Notes: generated from the letters alone by a model not told the origin. A DNA stretch of 64,000 bases from Hymenobacter psoromatis (GCA_001596155.1 CP014771.1:1612001-1676000); one strand, 5' to 3'; shown: positions 28,432 to 36,654, counted from the first letter of the stretch. Translations and numbers: made by a program.

Positions 28432-29496
28432 TAGGACTTACGCACTTGGTGGTAACTTGAGAAAAAGCCTAGCCCAATGGTGACGCAAGCAACCTACATC
28501 GAGTACCTGCTCAGTACGCCCCGCAATTATACGTGCACGCACCTTGCCGAGCACTTGCCGCAGGTGAGCCACGACCAAGTGAACCGGTTTTTGCGCCGCA
28601 GCTCGTTCTCACCCACGCAGTTGCGGGAGTTGGTGCTACCCTTGTTGAGTGACTCGCCCGAGGCCTTTTTGTTCGTCGACGACAGTGTGCAGGACAAGCG
28701 CTACAGCCGTTTTATCGAGGTGGCCAAGCGCCAGTACTCCGGCGCCGCCCACGGCTTGGTGACCGGCATCTGCTTGGTCAACCTGGTGCACAGCAGTGGG
28801 GAGGCCGGTGATTTTCTGCCCCTGGACTACCGCGTGTACGCCCCGCAGCAGGATGCGCTGAGCAAGAACGAGCATTTCCAGGCCATGTTCGCCCACGTGG
28901 TGGCCGAAGACAAAATCCAGGCCCGCACCCTCTTGTTCGATGCCTGGTACAGCGGCAGCGAGAACCTGAAGCGCATTCACCGCGCCGGTTGGACGTTTTT
29001 CACGACCCTGAAAAGCAACCGGTTGGTGAGTGCGAACAAGGAGACGGGCTATCAAGCCCTGGACGCAGTGGACCCGCCGCCGGGCGGGTGGAGCACGGGG
29101 TTGGAAGTGCGCTTAAAGCAGGTGCCGTTTGCGGTGCGTTTGTTCAAGCTGGTCGCCGCCAACGGCGACATTGAATGGGTCGTGACCAATAACTTCGCCT
29201 TCACCCTGACCCAGCAACTCGTCGAAGTCACGACCCGCACGCGCTGGCAGGTGGAAGAGTTTCACCGCAGCTTCAAGCAGCTCACCGGGGCTGAAAAATG
29301 CCAGTGCCGCCGTGCCCAGGCCCAGCGCAACCACTTGGCTTGTTGCTACCTGGCCTGGGTGTCCTTGCGCCAGTTTGCCCGCCAAACCGCCCAAACCCTG
29401 TACCAAGCCCATCAGCAGCAGTGGGCTCCTTATCTGCGCCAGTTGCTAGCCAAACCCCTCATTCCAGCGCTAATACCGACGAGTGCGTAAGTCCTA
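28432..29496. mobile_element. IS element, IS4/IS701-like, 1065 bp
   Basis: Perfect 15-base terminal inverted repeats TAGGACTTACGCACT (28432-28446 and, inverted, 29482-29496) bound one transposase gene. TTTAT is repeated directly outside both ends (28427-28431 and 29497-29501), a clean 5-base target duplication that shows a fairly recent insertion. It disrupts the unknown cargo gene. The family name is tentative. Confidence 0.93.
28477..29490 (+). CDS. DDE transposase of the IS element
   Basis: This 337-residue transposase has a DDE catalytic pattern: Asp68/69 in FLFVDDSVQDKRYS, Asp155 in TLLFDAWYSG, and Glu260/261 in TRWQVEEFHRSFKQ. The spacing and the K-RYS and D-WYSG motifs are those of IS4/IS701-like enzymes. 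The reading frame is intact and the stop codon lies inside the right terminal repeat, so the element is probably still mobile. It is transcribed opposite to the gene it interrupts. Confidence 0.92.
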   Translation: MVTQATYIEYLLSTPRNYTCTHLAEHLPQVSHDQVNRFLRRSSFSPTQLRELVLPLLSDSPEAFLFVDDSVQDKRYSRFIEVAKRQYSGAAHGLVTGICLVNLVHSSGEAGDFLPLDYRVYAPQQDALSKNEHFQAMFAHVVAEDKIQARTLLFDAWYSGSENLKRIHRAGWTFFTTLKSNRLVSANKETGYQALDAVDPPPGGWSTGLEVRLKQVPFAVRLFKLVAANGDIEWVVTNNFAFTLTQQLVEVTTRTRWQVEEFHRSFKQLTGAEKCQCRRAQAQRNHLACCYLAWVSLRQFARQTAQTLYQAHQQQWAPYLRQLLAKPLIPALIPTSA

Positions 29497-29779
29497 TTTA
29501 TAATGCTCATGCCAGCGGTTGAATAGCTTATTACGAGCGCGCTGCTGTTTTTTATCTGGAGAACAAACCCATACGACGATAGCGGCAGGATTTTGGGTCA
29601 ATTCCTGCTCAGCTACTGCCATCATCGTCGCCTCCAGGCGAAAATCCCGGCCATTATCGCGAGCAGTAGGGTCAAGAAGCTCCAAACCCAGTACTACCCC
29701 ATTGGCTTGGAGCGGTGGTTCGGGAAAATCATAAGTGGTAAACGTAATAAAATACGTGCGGGCTTTATCGTCTATAAAC

Positions 29780-29938
29780 TCATAAATCCTGGCCTCCGGC
29801 AGTACCTTTAAGTGGCAATGATAGGGGCGTAATGAAGGTAATATCATTGTTTAATGTATTGTTTTTTGGGTCACGAACGTAGGCTGCGATACGCGCTTTA
29901 TCAGTCGTGATTTGGTTGATGACTTTTTTCCAGTCCAT
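29780..29938 (-). CDS. Small ORF upstream of the split cargo gene, 52 residues
   Basis: This ORF reads MDWKKVINQITTDKARIA and continues to GTAGGQDL. It overlaps the start of the 163-residue gene by 68 bases in another frame. A good -7 box (TACCTTTG, minus strand, 30005-29998) lies about 60 bases upstream, so it would be the first translated ORF of the cargo transcript. The composition is charged, with no membrane segment. It could be a real small partner protein, a leader peptide, or non-coding. I do not recognise it. Confidence 0.45.
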   Translation of the reverse strand: MDWKKVINQITTDKARIAAYVRDPKNNTLNNDITFITPLSLPLKGTAGGQDL

Positions 29939-29997
29939 TTTTTTAGTTTGCGTTGCCACGGCGATAAATTGTAAAAGTGTTTAGGATAGACCAAGTA

Positions 29998-30005
29998 CAA
30001 AGGTA
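29998..30005 (-). promoter_or_regulatory. Candidate promoter of cargo insert 1
   Basis: On the minus strand TACCTTTG matches the Bacteroidota -7 consensus TAnnTTTG. A TTG (in CGTTGAAAG) lies about 16 bases further upstream as a possible -33 element. It points into the 52-codon ORF and the IS-split gene, so the cargo carried its own promoter. Confidence 0.6.
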
Positions 30006-30044
30006 ATCGGCGACCTGCTTTCAACGTGCTCCTATTGAGTAGAG

Positions 30045-30143
30045 TTCGGCGGCCTGGGAAGCGCTTTAGTAGGCTGCAAACTGCTCGTGGAGGCCGTGAT
30101 AGGCAATTACCCCGACGCTATTCTGCTGCCGGAGAAGGCGTAG
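30045..30143 (+). pseudogene. Second, diverged 3' end of an ALDH gene
   Basis: Thirty-two codons and a stop read FGGLGSALVGCKLLVEAV then IGNYPDAILLPEKA. They match the end of the upstream ALDH with in-frame deletions and substitutions. There is no start and no 5' part. The in-frame differences suggest it descends from a working homologue instead of a recent tandem copy. It is followed by its own terminator. Confidence 0.85.
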
Positions 30144-30165
30144 GATTTCGTTCTAAAATGTATCG

Positions 30166-30197
30166 GGGCCGTTTTCCAGCTGGAAAGCGGCCCTTTT
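30166..30197 (+). terminator. Terminator after the ALDH fragment
   Basis: Stem GGGCCGTTTTCCAG / CTGGAAAGCGGCCC (30166-30193, one mismatch) is followed by TTTT. It sits 22 bases after the fragment's stop, where an ALDH terminator would be expected. Confidence 0.8.
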
Positions 30198-30220
30198 GCT
30201 CTCTACCCCACCCGCCCGTA

Positions 30221-32272
30221 ATGAACAAGCTAATCGCGCTGCTCTTCGTCTTGGCCGCCTTGCGCGCCCACGCCCAGGCCCCTACCCCCGTCCTCGACTG
30301 GAAAGCGGCCGCCACGCTGCCCACCTACCTGCTTCAGCAGGTGCACCAGCAGTACGGGCCGCGCCGGGCGGCGCTGGATGCCGCGCTGACCTCGGCGGCG
30401 GGCACGGCCGCCTATCGCGACTCGGCGCGGGCGCGGTTCCGGCGGGTGCTGGGGCCGCTGCCGGCGCGCACGCCGCTGCGGGCGCGGGTGGTGGGCACGG
30501 TGCCGCAGCCAGGCTTTCGAATTGAGAAGATTATCTACGAAAGCCTGCCTCACCACCACGTTACGGCCAATTTGTACGTGCCGGAGGGCCGGGGCCAAAA
30601 GCCAGCGGCGCTGCTGTTTTGCGGGCACGAGAACGCGAGCAAGGCTACCCCCTCGTACCAGCTCACGGCGCGGCTGCTGGCCCGCAACGGCTTCGTGGTG
30701 CTGGTTATCGACCCGGTTTCGCAAGGAGAAAGAATGCAGCTGACCGATGCCAGCGGCAAGTCGCTGACGCGCGGCGGCACTACCGAGCATACCTTGCTTA
30801 ATGCCGAAGCCAACCTAGTGGGCCGCACCCTACCCGCCGAAGAGTTATGGGATAACGTGCGCGGCCTCGACTACCTGCTGACCCGGCCCGAGGTGGACGC
30901 CGCCCGCGTGGGCTGCCTCGGCAACTCGGGCGGGGCCACGCAAACCGCCTATTTCATGGGCTACGACGAGCGGGTGAAAGTGGCGGCGCTGGGCAGCTAC
31001 GTGGCCGCCGGCGAACGCAACCTTACCCTCACCGGCCCCGCCGATGGCTGCGTGATGCTGCCCGGTGCCGGCGCGGCCGGCCTCGACGTGGCCGACTGGC
31101 CCATTATGTTCGCGCCCCGGCCGGTGCTGCTGCTCACGGGCCGCTACGACTTTGTGGACCAGACTGATATGGAGGCTGCTTTCACCGACGTGCGCCGGGC
31201 CTACGGCGCGCTGGGCCAGCCCGAGCGAGCCGCTATTTTTACGTATGACGACGGCCACGGTATCTCGGCACCCAAGCGGGCGGCGGCGGTGGCCTGGTTT
31301 CGGCGGTGGCTGGGGGTAGGCGGCCCGGCTGTGCCCGAAGACGCCACGCCCGCCTTGCCCGAAGCCACGCTGCGCTGCACGGCCACCGGCCAGGTCAACA
31401 CCAGCTTCCGGGACGAGCAAACGCTGGCCGACCTGCACCGCGCCGCAGCCCACGCGCTGGCCGCCCGGCGCGGCCAGCCCACCGGCGCGGCGCTGGCCGC
31501 GCTGGTGCGGCGGCAGTTAGACACTGGTAGTGAAAGAGGCCAAATTACTGGTATCGACGCGGGCGACACGCTGCGCCAGCCTGGCGGCCTGGCCTGGCAA
31601 AGCCTGATTTTTCGGCGGGCCGGCGAGCCGCCGCTGCCGGCGCGGCTACTGCTGCCCACCGGCCCTACCCCCCCGGCGCGCCTCGTAGTGTGGCTGCCCG
31701 ACCGGGGAATGGCCCCGGTGCTGCGCGACAGCGCCGCCCGCCTGGCCGCCTACCAGCGCCAGGGCACGGCCGTGCTGCTGGCCGACCTGCGCGGCCTGGG
31801 CGAAACCACCGACCCAGCCGCGTTCAACGACCCTAAATACTACAACCAGGAATACCGCGATGCCCTGCTGGCGCTGCATCTGGGCCGGCCGCTGCTGGCC
31901 CAGCGAGTGCTGGACGTCAGCACGTTGCTGACTTTTATCCGCAACGAGGGCTGGTTGGGGCAGCTTCCGCTGCTGCTGCGGGCCGACGGGCGGGCGGCGC
32001 TGGTGGCCCTGCACGCGGCCGTGCTGAGCCCGCGCGTGTCGAAAAAGCTTTATACTCTGGTGGCTGATATGCCGCAGCCGCCCGGCACAGCGCCTGTTTG
32101 GATACCTCAAATTGACCAGGTGCAGGTGAGCGGCGGGCCGGATTCGTGGCTTTATTACCTGGAAAACCCAACGGTGAAGGATGCTTACTCGGAGCTGCTA
32201 CCGGACGCGCTGCGCCTCTACGACGTGCCCGACCTACGCCGGGCGCTGGGTATTCGATTGGTAGCCAATTAG
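30221..32272 (+). CDS. Secreted alpha/beta-hydrolase, acetyl xylan esterase-like
   Basis: This 683-residue protein has the signal peptide MNKLIALLFVLAALRAHAQ, which sets the start at 30221. The first hydrolase domain (about 70-390) has the triad Ser236 in GCLGNSGGATQ, Asp310 in GRYDFVDQTD, and His346 in DDGHGISAPKR. Residues about 400-683 look like a second, degenerate alpha/beta domain (RLVVWLPDRGMAPV, LLADLRGLGET) without a clear nucleophile. Related Bacteroidota proteins act as carbohydrate esterases, which would fit the pectin genes upstream. A peptidase function is the main alternative. Confidence 0.82.
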   Translation: MNKLIALLFVLAALRAHAQAPTPVLDWKAAATLPTYLLQQVHQQYGPRRAALDAALTSAAGTAAYRDSARARFRRVLGPLPARTPLRARVVGTVPQPGFRIEKIIYESLPHHHVTANLYVPEGRGQKPAALLFCGHENASKATPSYQLTARLLARNGFVVLVIDPVSQGERMQLTDASGKSLTRGGTTEHTLLNAEANLVGRTLPAEELWDNVRGLDYLLTRPEVDAARVGCLGNSGGATQTAYFMGYDERVKVAALGSYVAAGERNLTLTGPADGCVMLPGAGAAGLDVADWPIMFAPRPVLLLTGRYDFVDQTDMEAAFTDVRRAYGALGQPERAAIFTYDDGHGISAPKRAAAVAWFRRWLGVGGPAVPEDATPALPEATLRCTATGQVNTSFRDEQTLADLHRAAAHALAARRGQPTGAALAALVRRQLDTGSERGQITGIDAGDTLRQPGGLAWQSLIFRRAGEPPLPARLLLPTGPTPPARLVVWLPDRGMAPVLRDSAARLAAYQRQGTAVLLADLRGLGETTDPAAFNDPKYYNQEYRDALLALHLGRPLLAQRVLDVSTLLTFIRNEGWLGQLPLLLRADGRAALVALHAAVLSPRVSKKLYTLVADMPQPPGTAPVWIPQIDQVQVSGGPDSWLYYLENPTVKDAYSELLPDALRLYDVPDLRRALGIRLVAN

Positions 32273-32284
32273 AAGGAATAGCTT

Positions 32285-32418
32285 TAGGGCTTACGCAAGA
32301 GACGTTTGTCGTAGTGAGCGCAGCGCGGCAATCGCGTCAGCACGACACCCGCGCCGGTCGTTCTGGTGCGCTTGCTTCGCCCTGCTCACCACGACAGACG
32401 TTTTGTGCGTAAGTCCCA
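32285..32418. repeat. MITE-like palindrome with IS-type ends
   Basis: The outer arms TAGGGCTTACGCA (32285-32297) and TGCGTAAGTCCCA (32406-32418) closely match the terminal repeats of the IS at 28432 (TAGGACTTACGCACT). The inside is a decayed family A palindrome with mismatched arms. No target duplication is evident. Confidence 0.75.
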
Positions 32419-32866
32419 TAATTTAAAAATCTAAACCCGGTTCCTGATAGAGGGTGAGAACGGAGCCGTGGGTCGCTACCTGCCGCCACCGCCTAACTCT
32501 CGCAGAAGCAGCCCAAAACCGTGCAGCAGGCCCTGGGCACCCTCTCATGAGCGAGCCAGCGCTTGCGAGCCGTGCTTATCCCCGCCCAGTGCAACCAGCT
32601 ACCAGGGCTTCAGACTGGTGCTGCCGCCTGCAAAAACCTTTGCTGCCCGGTCGTGCGCCAAGCCTTTCGCGGCCAAGAATGGCAAGCGGCAAATGAACAG
32701 TTTTCGAGTAAAAGAAAATTATTTTTTGAGTAGGACTTACCAATGAGTAATTTGGATTGCTGAAAATCAAAAGTCTGTTGTACCTTTGAATCAGTCAAAC
32801 GCGGCAGCGGCCTTTTGACGGCTGCCGCGCTTCTCGTTTTTACTCCCTCTTACTCTCCCTTTGCTC
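32419..32866. other. Intergenic region with promoter and leader hairpin
   Basis: No convincing gene was seen in this 448-base stretch. A lone TAGGACTTAC (32732-32741) matches one IS end. A -7 box TACCTTTG lies at 32781-32788. A GCGGCAGC / GCTGCCGC hairpin (32801-32828) with a following T-rich run lies in the leader of the next gene and could be an attenuator. Confidence 0.55.
32781..32788 (+). promoter_or_regulatory. Candidate -7 promoter element
   Basis: TACCTTTG fits TAnnTTTG and lies 78 bases before the ATG at 32867. The leader contains the GC-rich hairpin at 32801-32828. Confidence 0.6.
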
Positions 32867-33223
32867 ATGAAATCACTGCTTACCCCTGCTATTTGCCTGT
32901 TAGTTATCGGCCTGTCTGCCAAGCCAGTAGCCGCGCAGAATATCGACGCTGAGCGCGCTACCCCCAGCCTGGGCCTCATTGCCGGGGGCGGCATTAAGGC
33001 CAGCCCGCTGGTGCGCTACCTGGCCGCCACGCTCCAGCTTTCGCAGCAGCAGACGGTAGCCGTGCAGGAAGCGGTGCAGAAGCACCGCCGCCTGACGCGC
33101 ACCCCGGCTTTGCTCACGGAATGCCTGCAAAAAGTGCTGCCCGCCCAGGAGTTTGACCGCTACCTGGCGCTGCAAGACGACGCGGACGCGTTCAAGAATC
33201 TGCGCTCCCTGGCAATGTATTAG
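32867..33223 (+). CDS. Small secreted protein of unknown function
   Basis: This 118-residue protein has a signal peptide (about 1-24, ending VAAQ). The mature part is helical and charged (YLAATLQLSQQQTVAVQEAVQKHRR, ALLTECLQKVLPAQEFDRYL). The pattern of a Leu/Gln-rich helix pair resembles small periplasmic Spy/CpxP-like or Bacteroidota helical proteins, but no family can be named. The ATG at 32867 is preferred to a TTG two codons earlier. It stands alone between the palindrome region and the convergent P450 gene. Confidence 0.7.
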   Translation: MKSLLTPAICLLVIGLSAKPVAAQNIDAERATPSLGLIAGGGIKASPLVRYLAATLQLSQQQTVAVQEAVQKHRRLTRTPALLTECLQKVLPAQEFDRYLALQDDADAFKNLRSLAMY

Positions 33224-33364
33224 CTGACTGCCACGGTGGGCGGCCATACGGGGCCAGCCGCGCGGCACGGGTAACAACCTATGGGCGGCTGGTATTTCAG
33301 GTGGTAGAGCTAAAGCCTGGGAGCGCGAGCAGACTGTAAAACAACGCGTTACCGGTTCACCGCC

Positions 33365-34774
33365 CTACCCCGTCACTCGCCGCCGAAACCGCAGGCGCAG
33401 CTCCCCGGCGGGCCGCAGGGTGATAAGCGGATTCATGCCCGGTATCGGCGCGTTGGCGGGCTCCACCCGAAATTCGCGCAGGGCCTGAATCAGGACTAAT
33501 TGCAGCTCGGTGAGGGCAAACTGCTGGCCCACGCACAGGCGCGGCCCACCGCCGAAGGGCAGGTAGCCGTAGGGCGGCGGCACGGGCTCGGCACCGGGCG
33601 CAAAGCGCTCAGGCTGAAATACTTCCGCCTCGGGCCACAGGCCAGGGTGGTGGTGCAGGCCGTAGATGTAGAGTGAAAAAATGGTGCCCTTGGCAATGGG
33701 CACTCCCTCGAATTCGTCGGCTTCGGTGGCCGTGCGGTCAATTATCCAGGCGGGCGGGTAGAGGCGCATGGCTTCCTGCACCACGTGCAGGGCGTAGGGC
33801 AGCCGGGGCAGGTCTTCAAACTCAACCGGCTGGCCACCAGGCAGCTCGCGCTCGATTTCGGCGGCCAGCTTATCCTGCTTCTCGGGGTGGTGGGCCAGCA
33901 GCGCGAAGGCCCAGGCCAGGGCATTGGCCGAGGTTTCGTGGCCGGCAATGAGCAGGATATTCAGCTCGTCGAGCAACTGGTTTTCACTCATCGCCGTGCC
34001 GTCGTCCTCGTAGCGGGCATCGAGCAGCATTTGCAGCAGGTCATCGGGGGGTAGGGCGTCGGCGGGGGCGGCCGCCAGCGCCGCCTCGTGCCGTAATATG
34101 GCCCCGCGCACCAGCTCGCGCAGGTTGCGGGCCAGCTGGTCGTGGCGGCCGTAGCTGCCCCGCACCCAGTGCCAGGGCCGCAAATAAGGCTGCCGGATGG
34201 TGCCCACGTAAAATGCCTGAATGGCCGTGAGCCAGTCGCTGAGCCGCGTGAGTTGCTCCTCGCCCAGGCTGTCGCCAAAAACCGACCGCGCTACGATGCG
34301 AAACGCCACCCGCGTCATGGCGGCGTGCGCATCCAGCTCCGCTACTGCTTGCTGGTCAGTTAGTTGCGTCGCCAGGTCCTGCACCCATTCGGCGGCCGCC
34401 CGGCGCATGAGGCGCGTGAGGCCCGCCAGCCGCTGCCGATGAAAGCCCGGCTGAATGAGCCGGCGCTGGCGCAGCCAGTCGGCACCCTCGTTGGTGAGCA
34501 GGCCGCGGCCCAGGTAGCGCACCAGCCCGTGCGTGAGGTCCGACTTGGCGTAGCGGCGGTGGTTTTTTTGCAAGATATGCTGCACCAAAGCCGGGTCGCG
34601 GGTCACGACGGAGGGCCGCGCACCACCCAGGAACAGATGCACCGTGTCGCCGTAGTGCGCCAGCAGCTTGTTGAGGTTGCCCACCGGGTCGCGGGCCGCT
34701 TGCAGCGAGCTGCGCAGGGTTATGAGGCGGGGTATGCGCGGCCAGGCGGGGGTAGGGAGCGGAGTATCAACCAT
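33365..34774 (-). CDS. Cytochrome P450
   Basis: This 469-residue soluble monooxygenase has all class signatures: the I-helix AGHETSA, the K-helix ExxR in QEAMRLYPP, and the heme loop FGGGPRLCVGQQFA with the thiolate Cys414. The sequence style is that of bacterial CYP102/CYP110-like fatty-acid or terpene hydroxylases. I start it at 34774 (MVDTPLPTP), four bases after the upstream gene's stop; an earlier in-frame start at 34813 would overlap that gene. No ferredoxin or reductase gene lies nearby, so redox partners must be encoded elsewhere. Confidence 0.93.
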   Translation of the reverse strand: MVDTPLPTPAWPRIPRLITLRSSLQAARDPVGNLNKLLAHYGDTVHLFLGGARPSVVTRDPALVQHILQKNHRRYAKSDLTHGLVRYLGRGLLTNEGADWLRQRRLIQPGFHRQRLAGLTRLMRRAAAEWVQDLATQLTDQQAVAELDAHAAMTRVAFRIVARSVFGDSLGEEQLTRLSDWLTAIQAFYVGTIRQPYLRPWHWVRGSYGRHDQLARNLRELVRGAILRHEAALAAAPADALPPDDLLQMLLDARYEDDGTAMSENQLLDELNILLIAGHETSANALAWAFALLAHHPEKQDKLAAEIERELPGGQPVEFEDLPRLPYALHVVQEAMRLYPPAWIIDRTATEADEFEGVPIAKGTIFSLYIYGLHHHPGLWPEAEVFQPERFAPGAEPVPPPYGYLPFGGGPRLCVGQQFALTELQLVLIQALREFRVEPANAPIPGMNPLITLRPAGELRLRFRRRVTG

Positions 34775-34778
34775 AATT

Positions 34779-35336
34779 TCAAGCAGGCAATACGAGTTCG
34801 CGGGGCAGCTCAAACTTCAGCTCGCGGCTCTTTTTGCGGCCGTGCAGCTGGGTCAGCAAGTCATCAAGCTCAGGCTTGTATTCGAGCCACAGGTCTTCGT
34901 GCAGGTGCTTGGGAATGAGATTGGTGAGGCGCACCACCAGCCGCGCCGCGCCCACGAAAAAACCCTGGTAAACGCTGTCAAACTGCCCGGTGTAGTTCTC
35001 AAAAATTAGCCGCAGCGTGTACATGCTCAGGTCAATTTCGAGCTGCTTGCTTTTGGTGACGCGGCGGGCGCGGGCGGCCTCCTGCACGGCGGCGCGCAGG
35101 GCCTTCACGAGGCTGCGGTTGAGCAGGCGGCCCGTCACGGCCACGTTGAACAGCTCGTGGATGCGGTCGGCGCTGGCCTCGTACACGGTGGCCACGGTCG
35201 CATCGGCCAGCAGCTCAAAGGCATACGTGTCGTAGAGCTCGGCGTCGCGGCGCACGGCGCGCAGCAGCAGCGCCGCCAGCTCCTTGTCGGAAAGGCGGGT
35301 CAGCGCTTTTTTAAATTCGGCGGAAGGAACGGGCAT
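34779..35336 (-). CDS. Conserved-looking helical protein of unknown function
   Basis: This 185-residue protein is predicted to be soluble, mostly helical and rich in charged residues (MPVPSAEFKKALTRLSDKELAAL, HLHEDLWLEYKPELDDLL). There is no signal peptide, membrane segment or recognisable motif. It is the first gene of a two-gene unit with the P450, four bases apart, so the two are likely co-translated. Its role with the P450 is unknown. It may simply share a promoter. Confidence 0.7.
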   Translation of the reverse strand: MPVPSAEFKKALTRLSDKELAALLLRAVRRDAELYDTYAFELLADATVATVYEASADRIHELFNVAVTGRLLNRSLVKALRAAVQEAARARRVTKSKQLEIDLSMYTLRLIFENYTGQFDSVYQGFFVGAARLVVRLTNLIPKHLHEDLWLEYKPELDDLLTQLHGRKKSRELKFELPRELVLPA

Positions 35337-35603
35337 TTAGTAGAAAGGAAGAAGTAGAAAGGAAGGATGGGGACTTGTGACCAGCGCACTCCTGGCTCCC
35401 ACTTCCTGCGTTCTCATCAGCAAAACCGGCGAAATCGGGCCGGAAATTTACGCCCGGCGGCCCCTACCCCCCCGCCGAGCCCGAACGCGCAGGGGCCAGG
35501 AACCGGACCGGACCGGCCATTATTACTGTTTTCGACGAAACGAAACCGGCGTGCGTGCGGTTATCAGCCGATACCCACGTACTACCAACGGCCCCGGCCA
35601 CCG

Positions 35604-35611
35604 TATTTTTG
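35604..35611 (+). promoter_or_regulatory. Candidate -7 element of clpS, leaderless start
   Basis: TATTTTTG matches TAnnTTTG and ends only four bases before the clpS ATG. Transcription would then begin at or within a few bases of the start codon. Confidence 0.6.
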
Positions 35612-35615
35612 CGTC

Positions 35616-35906
35616 ATGGCTTTTCCCGCTACCCGCCCACAAACTGACTACCAGGATGACGTGCTGCTGCTCGAAGAAGAGCAGGAGCTGCGCACCCTCA
35701 TAGTATATAATGACGACGTAAATACGTTCGAGCACGTTATCCAGACACTCATCGAGGTGTGCGGCCACGAGCCCGAGCAGGCTGAGCAATGCACGCTGCT
35801 CATCCACCACAAAGGCAAGTGCGCGGTCAAAAATGGCACCTACGAGGAGCTGGAGCCCCGCTGCTCGGCCATTCACGACCGGGGCATTTCGGCGGATATT
35901 GTTTGA
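35616..35906 (+). CDS. clpS: ClpS adaptor of the Clp protease
   Basis: This 96-residue adaptor delivers N-degron substrates to ClpA/ClpC-ClpP. It has the ClpS core: LIVYNDDVNTFEHVIQTLIEVC, in which the NDD and the hydrophobic pocket residues bind N-terminal residues, then HHKGKCAVKNGTYEEL. The first 20 residues are a variable tail. The start at 35616 fits the family; upstream in-frame sequence from 35367 is non-conserved. Family A repeat 35924-36025 follows and separates it from recR. Confidence 0.93.
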   Translation: MAFPATRPQTDYQDDVLLLEEEQELRTLIVYNDDVNTFEHVIQTLIEVCGHEPEQAEQCTLLIHHKGKCAVKNGTYEELEPRCSAIHDRGISADIV

Positions 35907-35923
35907 TTATTTACTTGATGGGG

Positions 35924-36025
35924 CGGTTTTGTCATTGCGAGCAGAGCGAAGCAATCGCACCCAAACGATACCCGAACGGCTCGTTCTGGTGCGATTGCTT
36001 CGCTCTGCTCGCAATGACAAAACCG
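35924..36025. repeat. Palindromic element, family A
   Basis: Arms at 35924-35961 and 35988-36025 are exact reverse complements. The arm hairpin is ATTGC, loop GAGCAGAGCGAA, GCAAT, which differs in one loop base from the other family A copies. Confidence 0.9.
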
Positions 36026-36038
36026 TTTTATTCCCAGA

Positions 36039-36653
36039 ATGGATTTTCCTTCCAAGCTCATTGAAAACGCGGTAGTGGAGCTGTCGCGGCTGCCCGGCAT
36101 TGGCAAAAAAACGGCGCTGCGCCTGGCCCTGCACCTGCTCAAGGCCGAAAGCGACACCACCGCCAACCTGGCCGAGGCACTGGCCAAAATGCGCTTCGAC
36201 ATTACGTATTGCCGCACCTGCCACAGCATTTCGGACAGCGAAGAGTGCAGCATTTGCGCCAATAAACTGCGCGACCACGCGATGGTGTGCGTGGTGGCCG
36301 ACGTGCGCGACGTGATTGCCATCGAAAACACGGGGCAGTACCAGGGCGTGTACCACGTGCTAGGCGGCGTTATCTCGCCCATCGAGGGGGTAGGGCCGGC
36401 CGATTTGCAAGTCGATTCGCTGGTGGCCCGCGCGGCGGCCGAGGACTCCGAAATCCGCGAGATTATCCTGGCCATCTCGCCCACGATGGAGGGCGACACC
36501 ACGGCTTTCTACCTGTCGCGCCGCCTGCGCGACTTCGAGAGCCTGAATATCAGCACCATCGCTCGCGGCATCCCGATGGGCGGTGAGCTGGAGTACGCCG
36601 ACGAAATCACGCTCGGCCGCAGCATCGTGGAGCGTCAGCGCCAGGCCCGCTAG
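36039..36653 (+). CDS. recR: Recombination protein RecR
   Basis: This 204-residue RecR binds RecO and RecF and helps load RecA at gaps. The order of domains is helix-hairpin-helix (LSRLPGIGKKTALRLALHLL), the C4 zinc finger (CRTCHSISDSEECSIC), and a Toprim domain with VADVRDVIAIENTG and the Walker-like YHVLGGVISPIEGVGP. The length is typical. It ends one base before the convergent acetyltransferase stop codon. Confidence 0.96.
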   Translation: MDFPSKLIENAVVELSRLPGIGKKTALRLALHLLKAESDTTANLAEALAKMRFDITYCRTCHSISDSEECSICANKLRDHAMVCVVADVRDVIAIENTGQYQGVYHVLGGVISPIEGVGPADLQVDSLVARAAAEDSEIREIILAISPTMEGDTTAFYLSRRLRDFESLNISTIARGIPMGGELEYADEITLGRSIVERQRQAR

Positions 36654-36654
36654 C

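Larger units (their letters stand above)
28286..29847 (-). pseudogene. Cargo gene of insert 1, unknown protein split by an IS
   Basis: The minus-strand frame beginning MILPSLRPYHCHLKV at 29847 runs for 117 codons and stops at a TAG formed by the IS end. Removing the IS (28432-29496) and one copy of the duplicated TTTAT restores the frame. It then continues KETNGTLTIIKKDVETN through ELEDLLLGDLDKL to a stop at 28286-28288, giving 163 residues. The region CSPDKKQQRARNKLFNRW resembles small uncharacterised Bacteroidota proteins of the DUF6169 kind, a weak memory-based match. It is preceded by an overlapping 52-codon ORF and has lower GC than the surrounding genes. Confidence 0.8.

Noticed and set aside
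30026..30220. N-terminal extension of the esterase ORF
   Set aside because: It reads through the ALDH fragment and a terminator hairpin in the wrong frame; the signal peptide at 30221 marks the true start.
32454..32746. Possible gene between the MITE-like palindrome and the small secreted protein
   Set aside because: Open frames here carry no motif, have odd composition and change frame; at most a decayed fragment.
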